From: Acidobacteriota bacterium
Lineage (GTDB): Bacteria > Acidobacteriota > Terriglobia > Terriglobales > Acidobacteriaceae
Assembly: GCA_021846985.1 (NCBI GenBank)
Contig: JAJZVX010000032.1
Span: 1 to 39,515, forward strand
Direction: 5' to 3'
Length of the DNA stretch: 39,515 nucleotides
The position numbers and the translations under genes were made by a program. How positions within the stretch are numbered: the stretch's first letter is position 1; every line of letters starts with the position of its first letter. Below are positions 6,410-14,625 of this stretch, piece after piece. The notes beneath the pieces are model-generated. The model made no database searches and was not told the DNA's origin. It saw only the letters and a program-made list of their open reading frames with translations.

Positions 6410-8410
6410 TCACGGATGCGCGGCGAATTCGCCTTCAAACTCCTCGTTCAGCCATTGGCTGAAGGCTGAAAACTCCTCGTCGCGGCCTAGAAAATCCCGC
6501 ACCATCTGGCGGCCTGGTTTCGACCCGCCCTGTTCCAGAACTGTCTTGCGGTAGCGGGCTCCCGCCTCGCAGTCCAGCAGATCTTCGGGATCAAATTGCG
6601 CAAAAAAGTCCAGCGCAATGACCTTGTCGAAGGCATACGTGTAGTAGTTCGAGGAGTAACCGGTGAGGTGGCCAAAGCTTGCATACATGTGGTTGCCGTC
6701 GAGCCATGTCCAGGGCAGCAGGCGGGTATGAAGCTGCCTGGTCGCGGCGTCAAGGTCGAGTCCCGCAGGGTCGTGGTCGTGCAGGTCGAGCGAGAGCGTC
6801 GTGTAGTAGAGTTGGGTCCGCACCCAGTCGGCCCGGCCAAAGGCCCCCGCCAGCTTCATCTTCCGGATGGTGGTGGAGGGAAGAACCTCGCCGGTCTGGT
6901 AGTGGCGGGCAAAAGCTTGCAGCAGCTTCTCGTCGCGGAAAAACTCCTCGAGCATCTGCGAGGGAACCTCCACAAAGTCGCCCTCGGTGGCGAATCCCGA
7001 AAGGCCGGCCCACTCCGTGTGCCCGCCCAGGATGGCGTGCATCAGGTGGCCGAACTCGTGGAAGAAGGTGACCACGTCGCTATACTGCAGCAGGCCCGGA
7101 TGGCTGTCTTCGCCGCCCGGGAAGTTGCAGATCAGCGCCGCTTCCGGCAGGGCGCCGCCGCGCACTCCGGTCACAACCGGCGCGGCGGAGAACCATTTGT
7201 CTTTTCCTTCGCGCGGATGCATGTCGAGATAGAACCGGCCTGCCAGCGCACCCTCCTCAAAGACCTCGTAGACCGAAACCGCGGGATCCCACGCGGGGAC
7301 GGCCGACCGCCGGAACTCGATCTTGAAGAGCCGCGCCGCCGTGGCCAGCACGCCTTCTTCCACCTGCCGGTAGGGGAAATAGGGACGCACGGACTGCGAG
7401 TCGAAGTCGAAGGCCGAGCGGCGGAATTGCTCATACCAGTAAGCCCGGCTGGCCATGTCGATGGCATGCAAGTCCGCCTGGCTCCGGCGGGCAAAGGCAA
7501 GGATCAGCTCATGCTCGTGGCGCGCGCCCTCGCGGCTGGCCGTGTCGAGGCGGGCAAGAAAGCTGCGCACGTTGGCTGCGGAGCCCATCATCTGGTCGGC
7601 GGTGGCGAGGTCGGCCCAGCTACGGAATCCCAGCGTCGTGGCGATCTCCTGCCGGGTGGCCAGCAGGTCGAGCAGAATCGGCTGGTTGGCCGGGTAGGCG
7701 CGGGTATTGTAAGCCAGGAACATGCGCTCGCGCAGGGCGGCGCTGGAGGCAAACGTCATCACCGGCAGCATGTCGGGCTGGTCGGTTGTGAGCTGGATGC
7801 GGCCCCCGGCATCCGGCTGGTGGCACGCCAGATAATCCGCGGGCAGACCGTCCATCTCGGTCGCGGTGGCTTCAATGGTCTTGGCGCCCTCCTGGATGTT
7901 GCGGCTGAAGTCGAGCGCCAGGCGGGTGGCCTTCTCGTGCAGAGCCTGCAAGCGGTCTCGGGTAGCCTGGTCCTTGTCCACGCCAGCCAGCCGGTAGCTC
8001 AGCAGGGTACGCTCCAGGTAGTGGCGGGTGGCCGGACTGGCGCCGTCGAGTGCGATGGCCGCAAGAGCCTCATAAACCTGCCGGTTCAGGCTGAGGGCGC
8101 TGGCCGCCTGGGCGATCCGCTGGGCCTCGATCTGGGCCTGGTCGCGCACGGCCTTGCGGGTGGCCACGGAGTTGAGCACGCCTGCTTGTGAGCCGGCCAG
8201 GTTCAGCTCCTGCACGGCGGCATCGTAGAGGCGCAGCGAGTTCTCTGGCGTGCGCGGACCCTCCACGGCCAGGAGGGTCTGGAGCGCCGCCTGGTGGGCG
8301 GCCAGTCGCGCGCTCACCCAGTCGGCAAGGGTTTCGGCAGAAGCGGCTCCGCCGGCCTCCCAGGCGTGAAGAGGCACACTTTGGGCGGCGGCGTTGTTTT
8401 CCTGCGGCAT
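6410..8410 (-). CDS. M3-family zinc metallopeptidase (oligopeptidase-type)
   Basis: 666 residues, the normal size for thimet-oligopeptidase/oligopeptidase A-like enzymes, which cut short peptides in the cytoplasm. The zinc site is HEFGH at 451-455, and the third ligand is probably E481 in the FVEVPSQ block. The C-terminal GYSSNYYTYAFD and HMYASFGHL segments belong to the substrate channel. No signal peptide is visible. The ATG at 8410 follows GGAGG by about 12 bases; an upstream in-frame extension to 8491 runs into the divergent promoter region and is unlikely. It is the first gene of a probable two-gene unit with the SDR. Its start is about 115 bases from the divergent aroD-aroE gene. Confidence 0.93.
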   Translation of the reverse strand: MPQENNAAAQSVPLHAWEAGGAASAETLADWVSARLAAHQAALQTLLAVEGPRTPENSLRLYDAAVQELNLAGSQAGVLNSVATRKAVRDQAQIEAQRIAQAASALSLNRQVYEALAAIALDGASPATRHYLERTLLSYRLAGVDKDQATRDRLQALHEKATRLALDFSRNIQEGAKTIEATATEMDGLPADYLACHQPDAGGRIQLTTDQPDMLPVMTFASSAALRERMFLAYNTRAYPANQPILLDLLATRQEIATTLGFRSWADLATADQMMGSAANVRSFLARLDTASREGARHEHELILAFARRSQADLHAIDMASRAYWYEQFRRSAFDFDSQSVRPYFPYRQVEEGVLATAARLFKIEFRRSAVPAWDPAVSVYEVFEEGALAGRFYLDMHPREGKDKWFSAAPVVTGVRGGALPEAALICNFPGGEDSHPGLLQYSDVVTFFHEFGHLMHAILGGHTEWAGLSGFATEGDFVEVPSQMLEEFFRDEKLLQAFARHYQTGEVLPSTTIRKMKLAGAFGRADWVRTQLYYTTLSLDLHDHDPAGLDLDAATRQLHTRLLPWTWLDGNHMYASFGHLTGYSSNYYTYAFDKVIALDFFAQFDPEDLLDCEAGARYRKTVLEQGGSKPGRQMVRDFLGRDEEFSAFSQWLNEEFEGEFAAHP

Positions 8411-8526
8411 GGTTGGCTCTAACCTCCAGATTTTAGGGTGCCACAGGCAAGCCTGTTGGCGCTTTGGCCACCCTTCGTCGCGGCGGCGCATATCTTCTGT
8501 TGCATCCTGGGAGCAACGCCTTTAAG

Positions 8527-10140
8527 ATGCGTCAATTGACGGGAATGGATCAACCGTACCCCATTGCGCCCGAAAAGCTGGCCGGAGCCCCGGCCCCGCG
8601 GCCCCGCCTGGGAAAGCTGTGCGTGGCCGTGCAGGCGGCATCGCCCCGGGAGATGATGGACCGGGCGTCGGCGGCGCTGCGCGACTCGCGCTTCCTGGAG
8701 TTCCGGTTGGACTGGCTGGCGAAACCGGCGTCGGTACTGCCTCTGCTGGCGGAGTTTCTGGCTGCGCACCGCGAGGTGACGGCGATTGCCACCTGCCGCC
8801 GCAAGCAGTTTGGCGGCAATTTTGGCGGCGCGCTGACAGCGGAGTTGGAGATCCTGCGGAGGGCCGCCGAGAGCGGCTGCGAGATTGTCGATCTGGAGGT
8901 GGAGTCGGCCGAGGAAGCGAAGCCCGGGCAATTGGCCAAGTTCCGCGCCGGGCTGGCGGCGGCAGGCGCGGCGCTTCTGGTGAGCTTCCATGACTTTTCG
9001 CGCACCAAGGATCTGGAAGCGGCGGCGGCGCGCATCGAGGCCTTTGCACCGGATTTTGTGAAGGTGGTTTCCACGGCGCGGTCGCTGGCCGACAATCTGG
9101 CCGTGCTGCGGCTCATCGAGGAGCGTTCGCTGGCCTTGCACGTGGTGGCGATGGCGATGGGCGAAGAGGGTCTGCTGAGCCGCGTGCTGGGGCCGCGAGC
9201 GGGCGGGACGTTCACCTTTGCCTCGTTTGCCGAGGGAGCGGAGACAGCGCCGGGACAAGTGAGCGCGCGCACGCTCATCGATCTCTACCGCTTCGAGCAA
9301 CTGGACCAGGCTACGCGGCTGTTCGGCGTGGCGGGCAACCCGATTGCGCACTCACTTTCGCCGTTGATGCACAACACCGCGTTCCGGCGGGAGAACGTGA
9401 ACGCGGCGATGATGCCGTTGCGGGCGCGGGCGGTGGATGACCTGCTAAAGATCGTGCGTGAACTGCCGCTGGCGGGCGTGGCGGTGACCATGCCGCTGAA
9501 GCAGGAGGTGCTGCCGTACCTGGCCAATATGGATCCGCTGACGGCGCGGATTGGGGCGTGCAACACGCTGCGGACGGGCGCGGACGGGAAGATTTACGGT
9601 TTCAATACCGATGTGGCGGGTGTGGTGCGTCCGCTGGAGCGCCGGCTGCGGCTGCGGGGAGCGAAGATTGGCGTGCTGGGCGCGGGCGGCGCGGCGCGGG
9701 CGGCGGTCTTTGGCCTGGTGGAGCAGGGAGCGGAAGTCTACATCGTCAACCGGACGCACGAGACGGCGGTGGCGCTGGCGCGGAAGGCCAAAGCCAAGGC
9801 CCTGAAGCACGCGCAACTGGCGAAGCAGCAGTTTGACGTCCTGATCAACACCACTCCATGCGGCATGACGGGCAGCAAGCAGGCCATGCCGGTCGAAGCG
9901 AACGAGCTGCATGCGCGGCTGGTTTTCGACATGGTGTACAACCCGCTGGAGACGCCGCTTTTGAAGCTGGCCCGCGAGCGCGGCATGGCCGTGGTAAGCG
10001 GGCTGGAGATGTTTGTGCAGCAGGGAGCGCGGCAGTTCGAGATATGGACGGGCAAGCCGGCACCAGAGGCGGAGATGTACCGTGTGGTGGAGTTGGAGCT
10101 GCGGCGGAGACGGCAAGCCGAGGCCGCCCGGGAAGCGTAG
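8527..10140 (+). CDS. aroDE: bifunctional 3-dehydroquinate dehydratase / shikimate dehydrogenase
   Basis: A 537-residue fusion covering two consecutive shikimate-pathway steps: 3-dehydroquinate to 3-dehydroshikimate, then NADPH reduction to shikimate. The N-terminal half (about 25-240) is a type I dehydratase with H155 in SFHDFS and the Schiff-base lysine K179 in DFVKVVST. The C-terminal half (about 260-525) is AroE: FGVAGNPIAHSLSPLMHN binds shikimate, K325 in TMPLKQ is catalytic, FNTDVAG holds the partner Asp, GAGGAARA is the NADP loop, and a conserved Gln lies in FVQQGARQ. ATG 8527 has GGGAG upstream; ATG 8545 and TTG 8464 are alternatives. The fusion resembles plant DHD/SHD enzymes in order. 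The tRNA-Met fragment lies just downstream. Confidence 0.94.
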   Translation: MRQLTGMDQPYPIAPEKLAGAPAPRPRLGKLCVAVQAASPREMMDRASAALRDSRFLEFRLDWLAKPASVLPLLAEFLAAHREVTAIATCRRKQFGGNFGGALTAELEILRRAAESGCEIVDLEVESAEEAKPGQLAKFRAGLAAAGAALLVSFHDFSRTKDLEAAAARIEAFAPDFVKVVSTARSLADNLAVLRLIEERSLALHVVAMAMGEEGLLSRVLGPRAGGTFTFASFAEGAETAPGQVSARTLIDLYRFEQLDQATRLFGVAGNPIAHSLSPLMHNTAFRRENVNAAMMPLRARAVDDLLKIVRELPLAGVAVTMPLKQEVLPYLANMDPLTARIGACNTLRTGADGKIYGFNTDVAGVVRPLERRLRLRGAKIGVLGAGGAARAAVFGLVEQGAEVYIVNRTHETAVALARKAKAKALKHAQLAKQQFDVLINTTPCGMTGSKQAMPVEANELHARLVFDMVYNPLETPLLKLARERGMAVVSGLEMFVQQGARQFEIWTGKPAPEAEMYRVVELELRRRRQAEAAREA

Positions 10141-10166
10141 CAAACCCAGTCATTACAGAGATGGGG

Positions 10167-10216
10167 CCGGACTCATAATCCCTTGGTTGGGGGTTCAAAT
10201 CCCTCCGGGCCCACCA
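10167..10216 (+). tRNA. tRNA-Met (CAT) 3' half, pseudogene / integration scar
   Basis: Fifty bases correspond to tRNA positions 27-76. The anticodon loop is CTCATAA, the T arm GGGGG-TTCAAAT-CCCTC is intact, and the 3' acceptor CGGGCCC, discriminator A and CCA are present. No 5' acceptor strand or D arm precedes it, and two anticodon-stem pairs are lost (CCGGA against TCCCT), so it cannot fold as a tRNA. A lone 3' half ending in CCA is what tRNA-targeting integrases leave at the distal attachment site. The antisense strand reads PEGFEPPTKGL, an ending often seen on integrases overlapping such sites. No integrase remains nearby. Confidence 0.8.
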
Positions 10217-10410
10217 GATATCTGCTGCGCGTCGAAGTTTCTGTTTTCTGGCAAGATAAAGGGCCGTGGGCGCGGCGCCGGAGTGTTGGTCTGGAATCGT
10301 CCCGGGCTGCGCGGAATGAAAACTCCGGTTTCCGCGCGATTCTGACCTGCATCCGGCTTCGCCAGAGCGCCTGTGCAAGGTCAGCCTGCACGTTCCATTC
10401 TGCGGCGTGA

Positions 10411-11316
10411 CTAGATATCGCGCAGCAGTTCCTCCAGGATGGTCTTCACCGAAGCGTAAGGATCGGGACCGTTGATGGATGCATCGGCCTCCACCGCATA
10501 GATCCCCGTGTAGCCCGCTTCCTTGGAGATATGGATGGCCATGGCTTCGCTGTACTTGGCGGGGTCATAGTGGCAATGGCTGCTGCCCGCGGTCAGCCGG
10601 TAGAGCACGCGCAGACCAGCCTCGCGCTCCTTCTCGTTGGGAAAATTGCCCACATCCGGATTGGCCCACAACCCGGCGGCCTTGATTGCCTCCACGACCA
10701 CTTGCCAACTTGCCTGCGGCGCCCTGGGGTTGCCGTTGTCTTTGTTCTCCAGCGTAATGAAAACGCCCTTCGGCTTGGCATAGGCCGCGATGGCCTTCAA
10801 CGCCGCGAAGGCCGCCGGCCGCACCTCCGGCTCCAGGCGGCCGGGATTCACCATCACCCGGGGACAGCCCAGCCGCACCGCGTGGTCCACCCAGCGCTTG
10901 GAAAGGTCAACCGACTCGGCGCGCAACACAGGGTCCGGCGACGAGACATTCAACTCGCGGAACTCCAGATTGATCTGATTGAACTGCGCGCGCGCCTGCT
11001 CCATACGGTGTTTGAACTCGGCAAGATAGGCATCCTCTGTGGAAGCGAAATCCGTGTGCTGGAACTCCACGCGGCGCACGCCGTAGCGCGCGACGACCAT
11101 GGCGGGCAGATCAAGAATGTCGAGCGTCCTGTTGGCGTCGTCGGGATGCTCCGCGCGCTTCAGCACAGGGTTGAAGCAAAGGCTGAGAATCGCGATCCGC
11201 TCCAGTTTGGCCCTCCTTGCCGCATCGACTTCGCTCCATGCCGTTATGCCCTTGCCCAGGATCACAAACGATCCGGCCGCCACTGCCGTTCCCGCCAGAA
11301 ACTCCCGCCTCTTCAT
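10411..11316 (-). CDS. Tat-exported sugar phosphate isomerase/epimerase-like TIM barrel
   Basis: 301 residues of the xylose-isomerase-like TIM-barrel (AP endonuclease 2) superfamily. The N-terminus MKRREFLAGTAVAAGSF is a twin-arginine signal, so a folded protein is exported to the periplasm. Barrel blocks include VRRVEFQHTDF, RVMVNPGRLEPE, FITLENKDNG (a likely metal Glu), ANPDVGNFP, SHCHYDPAKY and YTGIYAVEAD. These Glu, Asp, His and Glu residues are in the usual metal-site order. It lies 64 bases downstream of the GH105 gene in the same orientation, suggesting processing of sugars released by that enzyme. The exact substrate is unknown. No TonB or permease partner is in the window. Confidence 0.85.
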   Translation of the reverse strand: MKRREFLAGTAVAAGSFVILGKGITAWSEVDAARRAKLERIAILSLCFNPVLKRAEHPDDANRTLDILDLPAMVVARYGVRRVEFQHTDFASTEDAYLAEFKHRMEQARAQFNQINLEFRELNVSSPDPVLRAESVDLSKRWVDHAVRLGCPRVMVNPGRLEPEVRPAAFAALKAIAAYAKPKGVFITLENKDNGNPRAPQASWQVVVEAIKAAGLWANPDVGNFPNEKEREAGLRVLYRLTAGSSHCHYDPAKYSEAMAIHISKEAGYTGIYAVEADASINGPDPYASVKTILEELLRDI

Positions 11317-11380
11317 CTCTTCCGTCTTCTCCCTAACCGCCGACTCCGGAAAACTGCGTTTCCGCGCTCTTCTTCTGTTT

Positions 11381-12571
11381 TCAGTGGGCGCTCCGCGCCA
11401 GATCCCTCACCTGGGAGCCAGCCAGCAAAAACGCACCGACCCCATAGACGTAGCTGGACTGCGGCTTAAACGCATCCGGCGCCGAGCCGATGGGTTGAAT
11501 GCATCCCAGCCGGCCGTCCGCATAGATGTGCGCCACCAGACCGGCCCAGCCTTTGCGTACCGCGGGCAGATAAGAAGCGCGGTCCAGCACGCCGTGGTTG
11601 ATGCCCCATGCCAGAGCGTACACAAAAAACGCCGACCCGGAAACCTCCGGCAGTGGATAGGCCGCCGCATCGAGCAGGCCCGGCCGCCAGAGCCCATCCG
11701 CGCCCTGGATCGACTTCACTCGCGCCGCCATCTGCCGGAACTGTTGCACGTAGCGCTCCCGGTCCGGATAATTCCTGGGCATCTGCTCCAGTACCAGCGC
11801 CAGACCCGCCATCACCCACCCGTTTCCCCGTGACCAGAAGACCTTCTTGCCATTGGCTTCGTGCTTGTTCAGGTAGCTTTGGTCCCGGCTGTAGAGATGC
11901 TCTTGGGGGTCATAGAGCAGCTTCGAGGTGGCCCACCATCCCTGGTCCATGCGGTCCAGATACTTCTTTTCTCGAGTAACACGCGCCAGTTCTGCCCACA
12001 CCGGCGGGGCCATGAACAGCGCGTCGCACCACCACCATGCCGGCGTTGCCCGCCCGTGCCACGGCGGGCAGCTCTCCGTGCACACATCCGGCAATCCGGC
12101 AATGCGGTCAAACTGCTCCTTGGTTGGCGCCAGCATCTTTGCATCGTGGTACTTCGCATACAGAGCCAGGTAGACATAGCCCACGGCTTGGTCGTCCGCC
12201 TCAGTCTGCCGTGGTCCCAGCTTCCAGTCGAACTGCTTCGCCTCTGCCATCAGCGCGTCTGTGTATTGGGTGTCGGGCAGCGACTCGCCGGCCGCCAGCA
12301 GTCCGCGATAGAGCGCCGCGAAGGTCCAGTCCTGGCCGAAATCCATTCGCGCCCGCCCCAGTTCCCAGTCCCCCACCTTCCGCATTGCCCTGGCCACGTC
12401 CTGCGCCGTCATCGCCGGCGAAAGATCGGTCGCCAGCGGCCCTGCCTGTTGGGGCGTGTCGCCCACGCCTGGCGCCTGCTGCCCGCCCCAGGCCGCGCTC
12501 CCGCTCGCCAGCCACACCAGGGATGCCAGCGCCAGGCCCGCCATGCCAAGCCTTCGGCAAATTTCCTGCAT
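11381..12571 (-). CDS. GH105 unsaturated rhamnogalacturonyl hydrolase-like
   Basis: 396 residues of glycoside hydrolase family 105 (YteR/RhiN type). These enzymes hydrate and cleave unsaturated uronic acids from pectin-derived oligosaccharides. The likely catalytic acid is D183 in WWWCDALFMAPP; ADDQAVG (126-130), FWSRGNGWVMAGLA, and SGSAFFVYALAWGI are family blocks of the (alpha/alpha)6 barrel. The N-terminal LGMAGLALASLVWLASGSAAWG is a cleavable signal peptide, so the enzyme is periplasmic or secreted. ATG 12571 has GGAGGCGGAGAG upstream; an earlier in-frame start at 12613 would enter the terminator region. It is followed closely by the TIM-barrel isomerase-like gene and preceded by a sugar-binding lipoprotein gene behind a terminator. 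Confidence 0.9.
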   Translation of the reverse strand: MQEICRRLGMAGLALASLVWLASGSAAWGGQQAPGVGDTPQQAGPLATDLSPAMTAQDVARAMRKVGDWELGRARMDFGQDWTFAALYRGLLAAGESLPDTQYTDALMAEAKQFDWKLGPRQTEADDQAVGYVYLALYAKYHDAKMLAPTKEQFDRIAGLPDVCTESCPPWHGRATPAWWWCDALFMAPPVWAELARVTREKKYLDRMDQGWWATSKLLYDPQEHLYSRDQSYLNKHEANGKKVFWSRGNGWVMAGLALVLEQMPRNYPDRERYVQQFRQMAARVKSIQGADGLWRPGLLDAAAYPLPEVSGSAFFVYALAWGINHGVLDRASYLPAVRKGWAGLVAHIYADGRLGCIQPIGSAPDAFKPQSSYVYGVGAFLLAGSQVRDLARSAH

Positions 12572-12628
12572 GCTCTCCGCCTCCACGTGTCCGCGTCTTC
12601 CCTGCGGCCGCATCCCCGCAAAACCCAG

Positions 12629-12664
12629 AAAAGCCCACGCCTCTCGCAGTCGAGACGTGGGCCT
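12629..12664 (-). terminator. rho-independent terminator of the sugar-binding protein gene
   Basis: GCCCACG (12633-12639) pairs with CGTGGGC (12656-12662), extended inward by TCTCG/CGAGA. On the minus strand the stem is followed by TTTTCTGGGTTTT. It lies about 50 bases after the stop at 12713 and would separate the binding-protein transcript from GH105. Confidence 0.8.
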
Positions 12665-12712
12665 TTCATCAGCCGGCTTCGCAGCCTTCTCGCCATCGTG
12701 ACCGCTTGGCGT

Positions 12713-13702
12713 TCACTTTGCCCGTTGCGCCGCAGCGGCCAGGTAGGCATCCACGTTCGTCTTGTCTACCATATCCGTGCCCGTATCCACAAATACCGGG
12801 AAGGGCGAGAAGGAATCCGCGCTATAGTCCTTGTCCAGCTTGGCCGGCGGCGCGTGGAAGATATCGTCCAGCGCCCGCAAACCCGCGTACCCCATCGTGT
12901 AAGGCTTCTGCGAAATGGTCGCATCAATCTCGCCCGACTTGATGGCGTTGAGCACATCGGGGTTCACGTCCCAGGCCATCACAAACTGCCCTCCCGTGCT
13001 GAACCGCTTCACCGCGTCCGCCAGAGGCTTGCCCGAGGCCGAATCCAGACTGATAAACGCAGCGATCTTCTTCGCGCCCGTCAGCGTCACCAGTTGCTGC
13101 GCCTTGTCGAAGGCCGTCCGCGCATCTTCCTTCACATCGATGACATCCACAATCTTGATATCCGGATAGCTGGCAAAGGCATCCTTGAATCCTTTTAGCC
13201 GCTCTTCGGTGTTCGACTGACCGGCAACCGTAAAGAACACCACGTTTCCCTTGCCGTTCAGCTTCTCCGCCACGCGCCGGCCGTCCATGCGCCCCGCCTG
13301 CAGGTTGTTGGTCCCGATAAAGTAGAGCCGCTTGCTGTCCGCCGCGTCCGAATCCATCGTGATCACCGGAATTCCCGCCGCGATCGCCGCGTTGATGGCA
13401 GGCGTCAGCACCGCGCTGTCCGCAACGGAAATGAGAATTCCGGCCGGCTTGGCCGCAATCGCCTTCTGCATTGCGCCCAGCTCCGCACCCGGATCGTCGT
13501 TCGACGGCCCATCCACTCGCGCTGTCACCTTGTACTCGGCTGCCGCCTGATTGAACCCTTCCTGCGCCGTCTGCCAATACGGCAACGACAAGTTGGCCGA
13601 AATCAGGTAGTAGACCTCCTTGTTCGAATGCCGGTCACATCCGGTCGCTGCCAACATCGCCAGCGCCAGCACGGCCAGAAAGCTTCCCTTTACCTTTTGC
13701 AT
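12713..13702 (-). CDS. sugar ABC-type substrate-binding lipoprotein (RbsB-like)
   Basis: 329 residues of periplasmic binding protein type 1 (ribose/galactose/LacI fold). The signal peptide ends in the lipobox LAATGC, so the mature protein is lipid-anchored. Typical blocks are NLSLPYWQTAQEGF, KPAGILISVADSAVL, GIPVITMDSDA, FIGTNNLQAG and MAWDVNPDVLNAIKSGEIDATISQ (quoted in parts here: MAWDVNPDVL and GEIDATISQ). A strong AAGGAGG precedes ATG 13702. No ATPase or permease gene is adjacent, so it is an orphan here. It may serve a transporter elsewhere or act as a sensor partner. The neighbouring GH105 and isomerase suggest a pectin-type sugar. Confidence 0.9.
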   Translation of the reverse strand: MQKVKGSFLAVLALAMLAATGCDRHSNKEVYYLISANLSLPYWQTAQEGFNQAAAEYKVTARVDGPSNDDPGAELGAMQKAIAAKPAGILISVADSAVLTPAINAAIAAGIPVITMDSDAADSKRLYFIGTNNLQAGRMDGRRVAEKLNGKGNVVFFTVAGQSNTEERLKGFKDAFASYPDIKIVDVIDVKEDARTAFDKAQQLVTLTGAKKIAAFISLDSASGKPLADAVKRFSTGGQFVMAWDVNPDVLNAIKSGEIDATISQKPYTMGYAGLRALDDIFHAPPAKLDKDYSADSFSPFPVFVDTGTDMVDKTNVDAYLAAAAQRAK

Positions 13703-13842
13703 ATATCGCCTCCTTGGATCGACAATTTACAACCGGCTGGGGCGAGCGCCGTGTTTCGATTACGCTCCATCCCCTGCGCGAAAAAACGGCTGGATATTAA
13801 TCCCACTGGGCGGGCTTTGTCCACTCGCCCTGCATCATGTTC

Positions 13843-13851
13843 GTTATAGCA
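13843..13851 (-). promoter_or_regulatory. candidate extended -10 promoter of the sugar-binding protein gene
   Basis: On the minus strand the sequence reads TGC-TATAAC, an extended -10 element, about 140 bases before the ATG at 13702. No convincing -35 hexamer was seen, which extended -10 promoters tolerate. The leader between it and the gene contains GGGCG/CGCCC inverted segments. Confidence 0.4.
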
Positions 13852-13951
13852 CCGCGGCCTCGATCCCCTGGTGATTCCTCTCACGTTTGAGCCTTTCGAA
13901 CCAGGCGTTGATCAGACCCCTTTTGCCATGTCACCGGCAACCGGTCATTTC

Positions 13952-14272
13952 TCAGTACAGCCAGCGCCGATACTCGGGCGAAGCATCCTTCATCTCTTCA
14001 TAAAGCTACGCCATGCGATCGGCAAACCACAGCTTGCCCAGCACGGCAACGGTCCCACCCGCAACGGATAGCCAGAGATGCAACAGGAACAAGCCGATCA
14101 GGAAGAGAATCATCCCAATCCCTGCTCCAAGGGTCAGCAGCTTCGGAAACTGCCGCTGATGGACGGGGACGGCAACCGACTCTCGGTTCATCCAGACCCA
14201 TTCTCTCAGCACCACCCTGGATACCCAGTTGTTCGCCGATTTGGGCGGAGGAAATGCGCGCGGTCTCGTCAA
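13952..14272 (-). pseudogene. small membrane protein interrupted by an amber codon
   Basis: The minus-strand frame begins at TTG 14272 (or ATG 14191). It encodes a segment with WMNRESVAVPVHQRQFPKL, then a transmembrane stretch (GIGMILFLIGLFLLHLWL) and GKLWFADRMA, where TAG (14006-14008) stops it. The same frame continues with LYEEMKDASPEYRRWLY and a TGA at 13952. The continuation has the same character as the upstream part, and a single TGG-to-TAG change would explain the break. I infer a recent pseudogene, or a shortened protein of about 60-88 residues. I do not recognise a named family; the TTG start lacks a good ribosome site. Confidence 0.5.
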
Positions 14273-14625
14273 CGGGTTTTAGCACAGAGGGCTTTTCGTG
14301 TTGCTGCCTTCACGCACAATTTGAGCCCAAGATCCGCCAATGACGGGGCTTTGCGGGCATTGCACCCATCTGCGGCGCGAGTCCCGGCCAGCTCGGCGGG
14401 TTGCTGACAATCGCCATAGCCGGTCTGATCCCCCGGCAGGCGAGCGGTTTTCCTCCTTGACCGCTCGCTCCGCCGTGGGAATGTACGGTTCCCGGACTTC
14501 ATAGGAACGGGGTAAAGAGGGTAGTCTATGTGAGGTACCGGACACAGCCTTGACGCCTTGCCCTCTGGATTCATTGGGAAGCAGCGCAGTGGTTCCGGCT
14601 CGGTTTTTGTGAGGAGAATCTTACT
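14273..14625. other. intergenic, 353 bases, no gene
   Basis: Upstream region of the outer-membrane protein gene. Short frames on both strands lack starts with ribosome sites or any family feature. GAGGAG at 14611-14616 is the ribosome site of the next gene. No clear promoter pair or RNA structure was identified. Confidence 0.45.

Noticed and set aside
6596..8191. 531-residue plus-strand frame opposite the M3 peptidase
   Set aside because: The minus strand has the full HEFGH zinc peptidase; the plus frame has no motif and no ribosome site.
10173..10391. 72-residue minus frame ending PEGFEPPTKGL as an integrase remnant
   Set aside because: The ending is the antisense of the tRNA-Met fragment. 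The rest lacks the integrase RKHRHY residues, so only the tRNA scar is supported.
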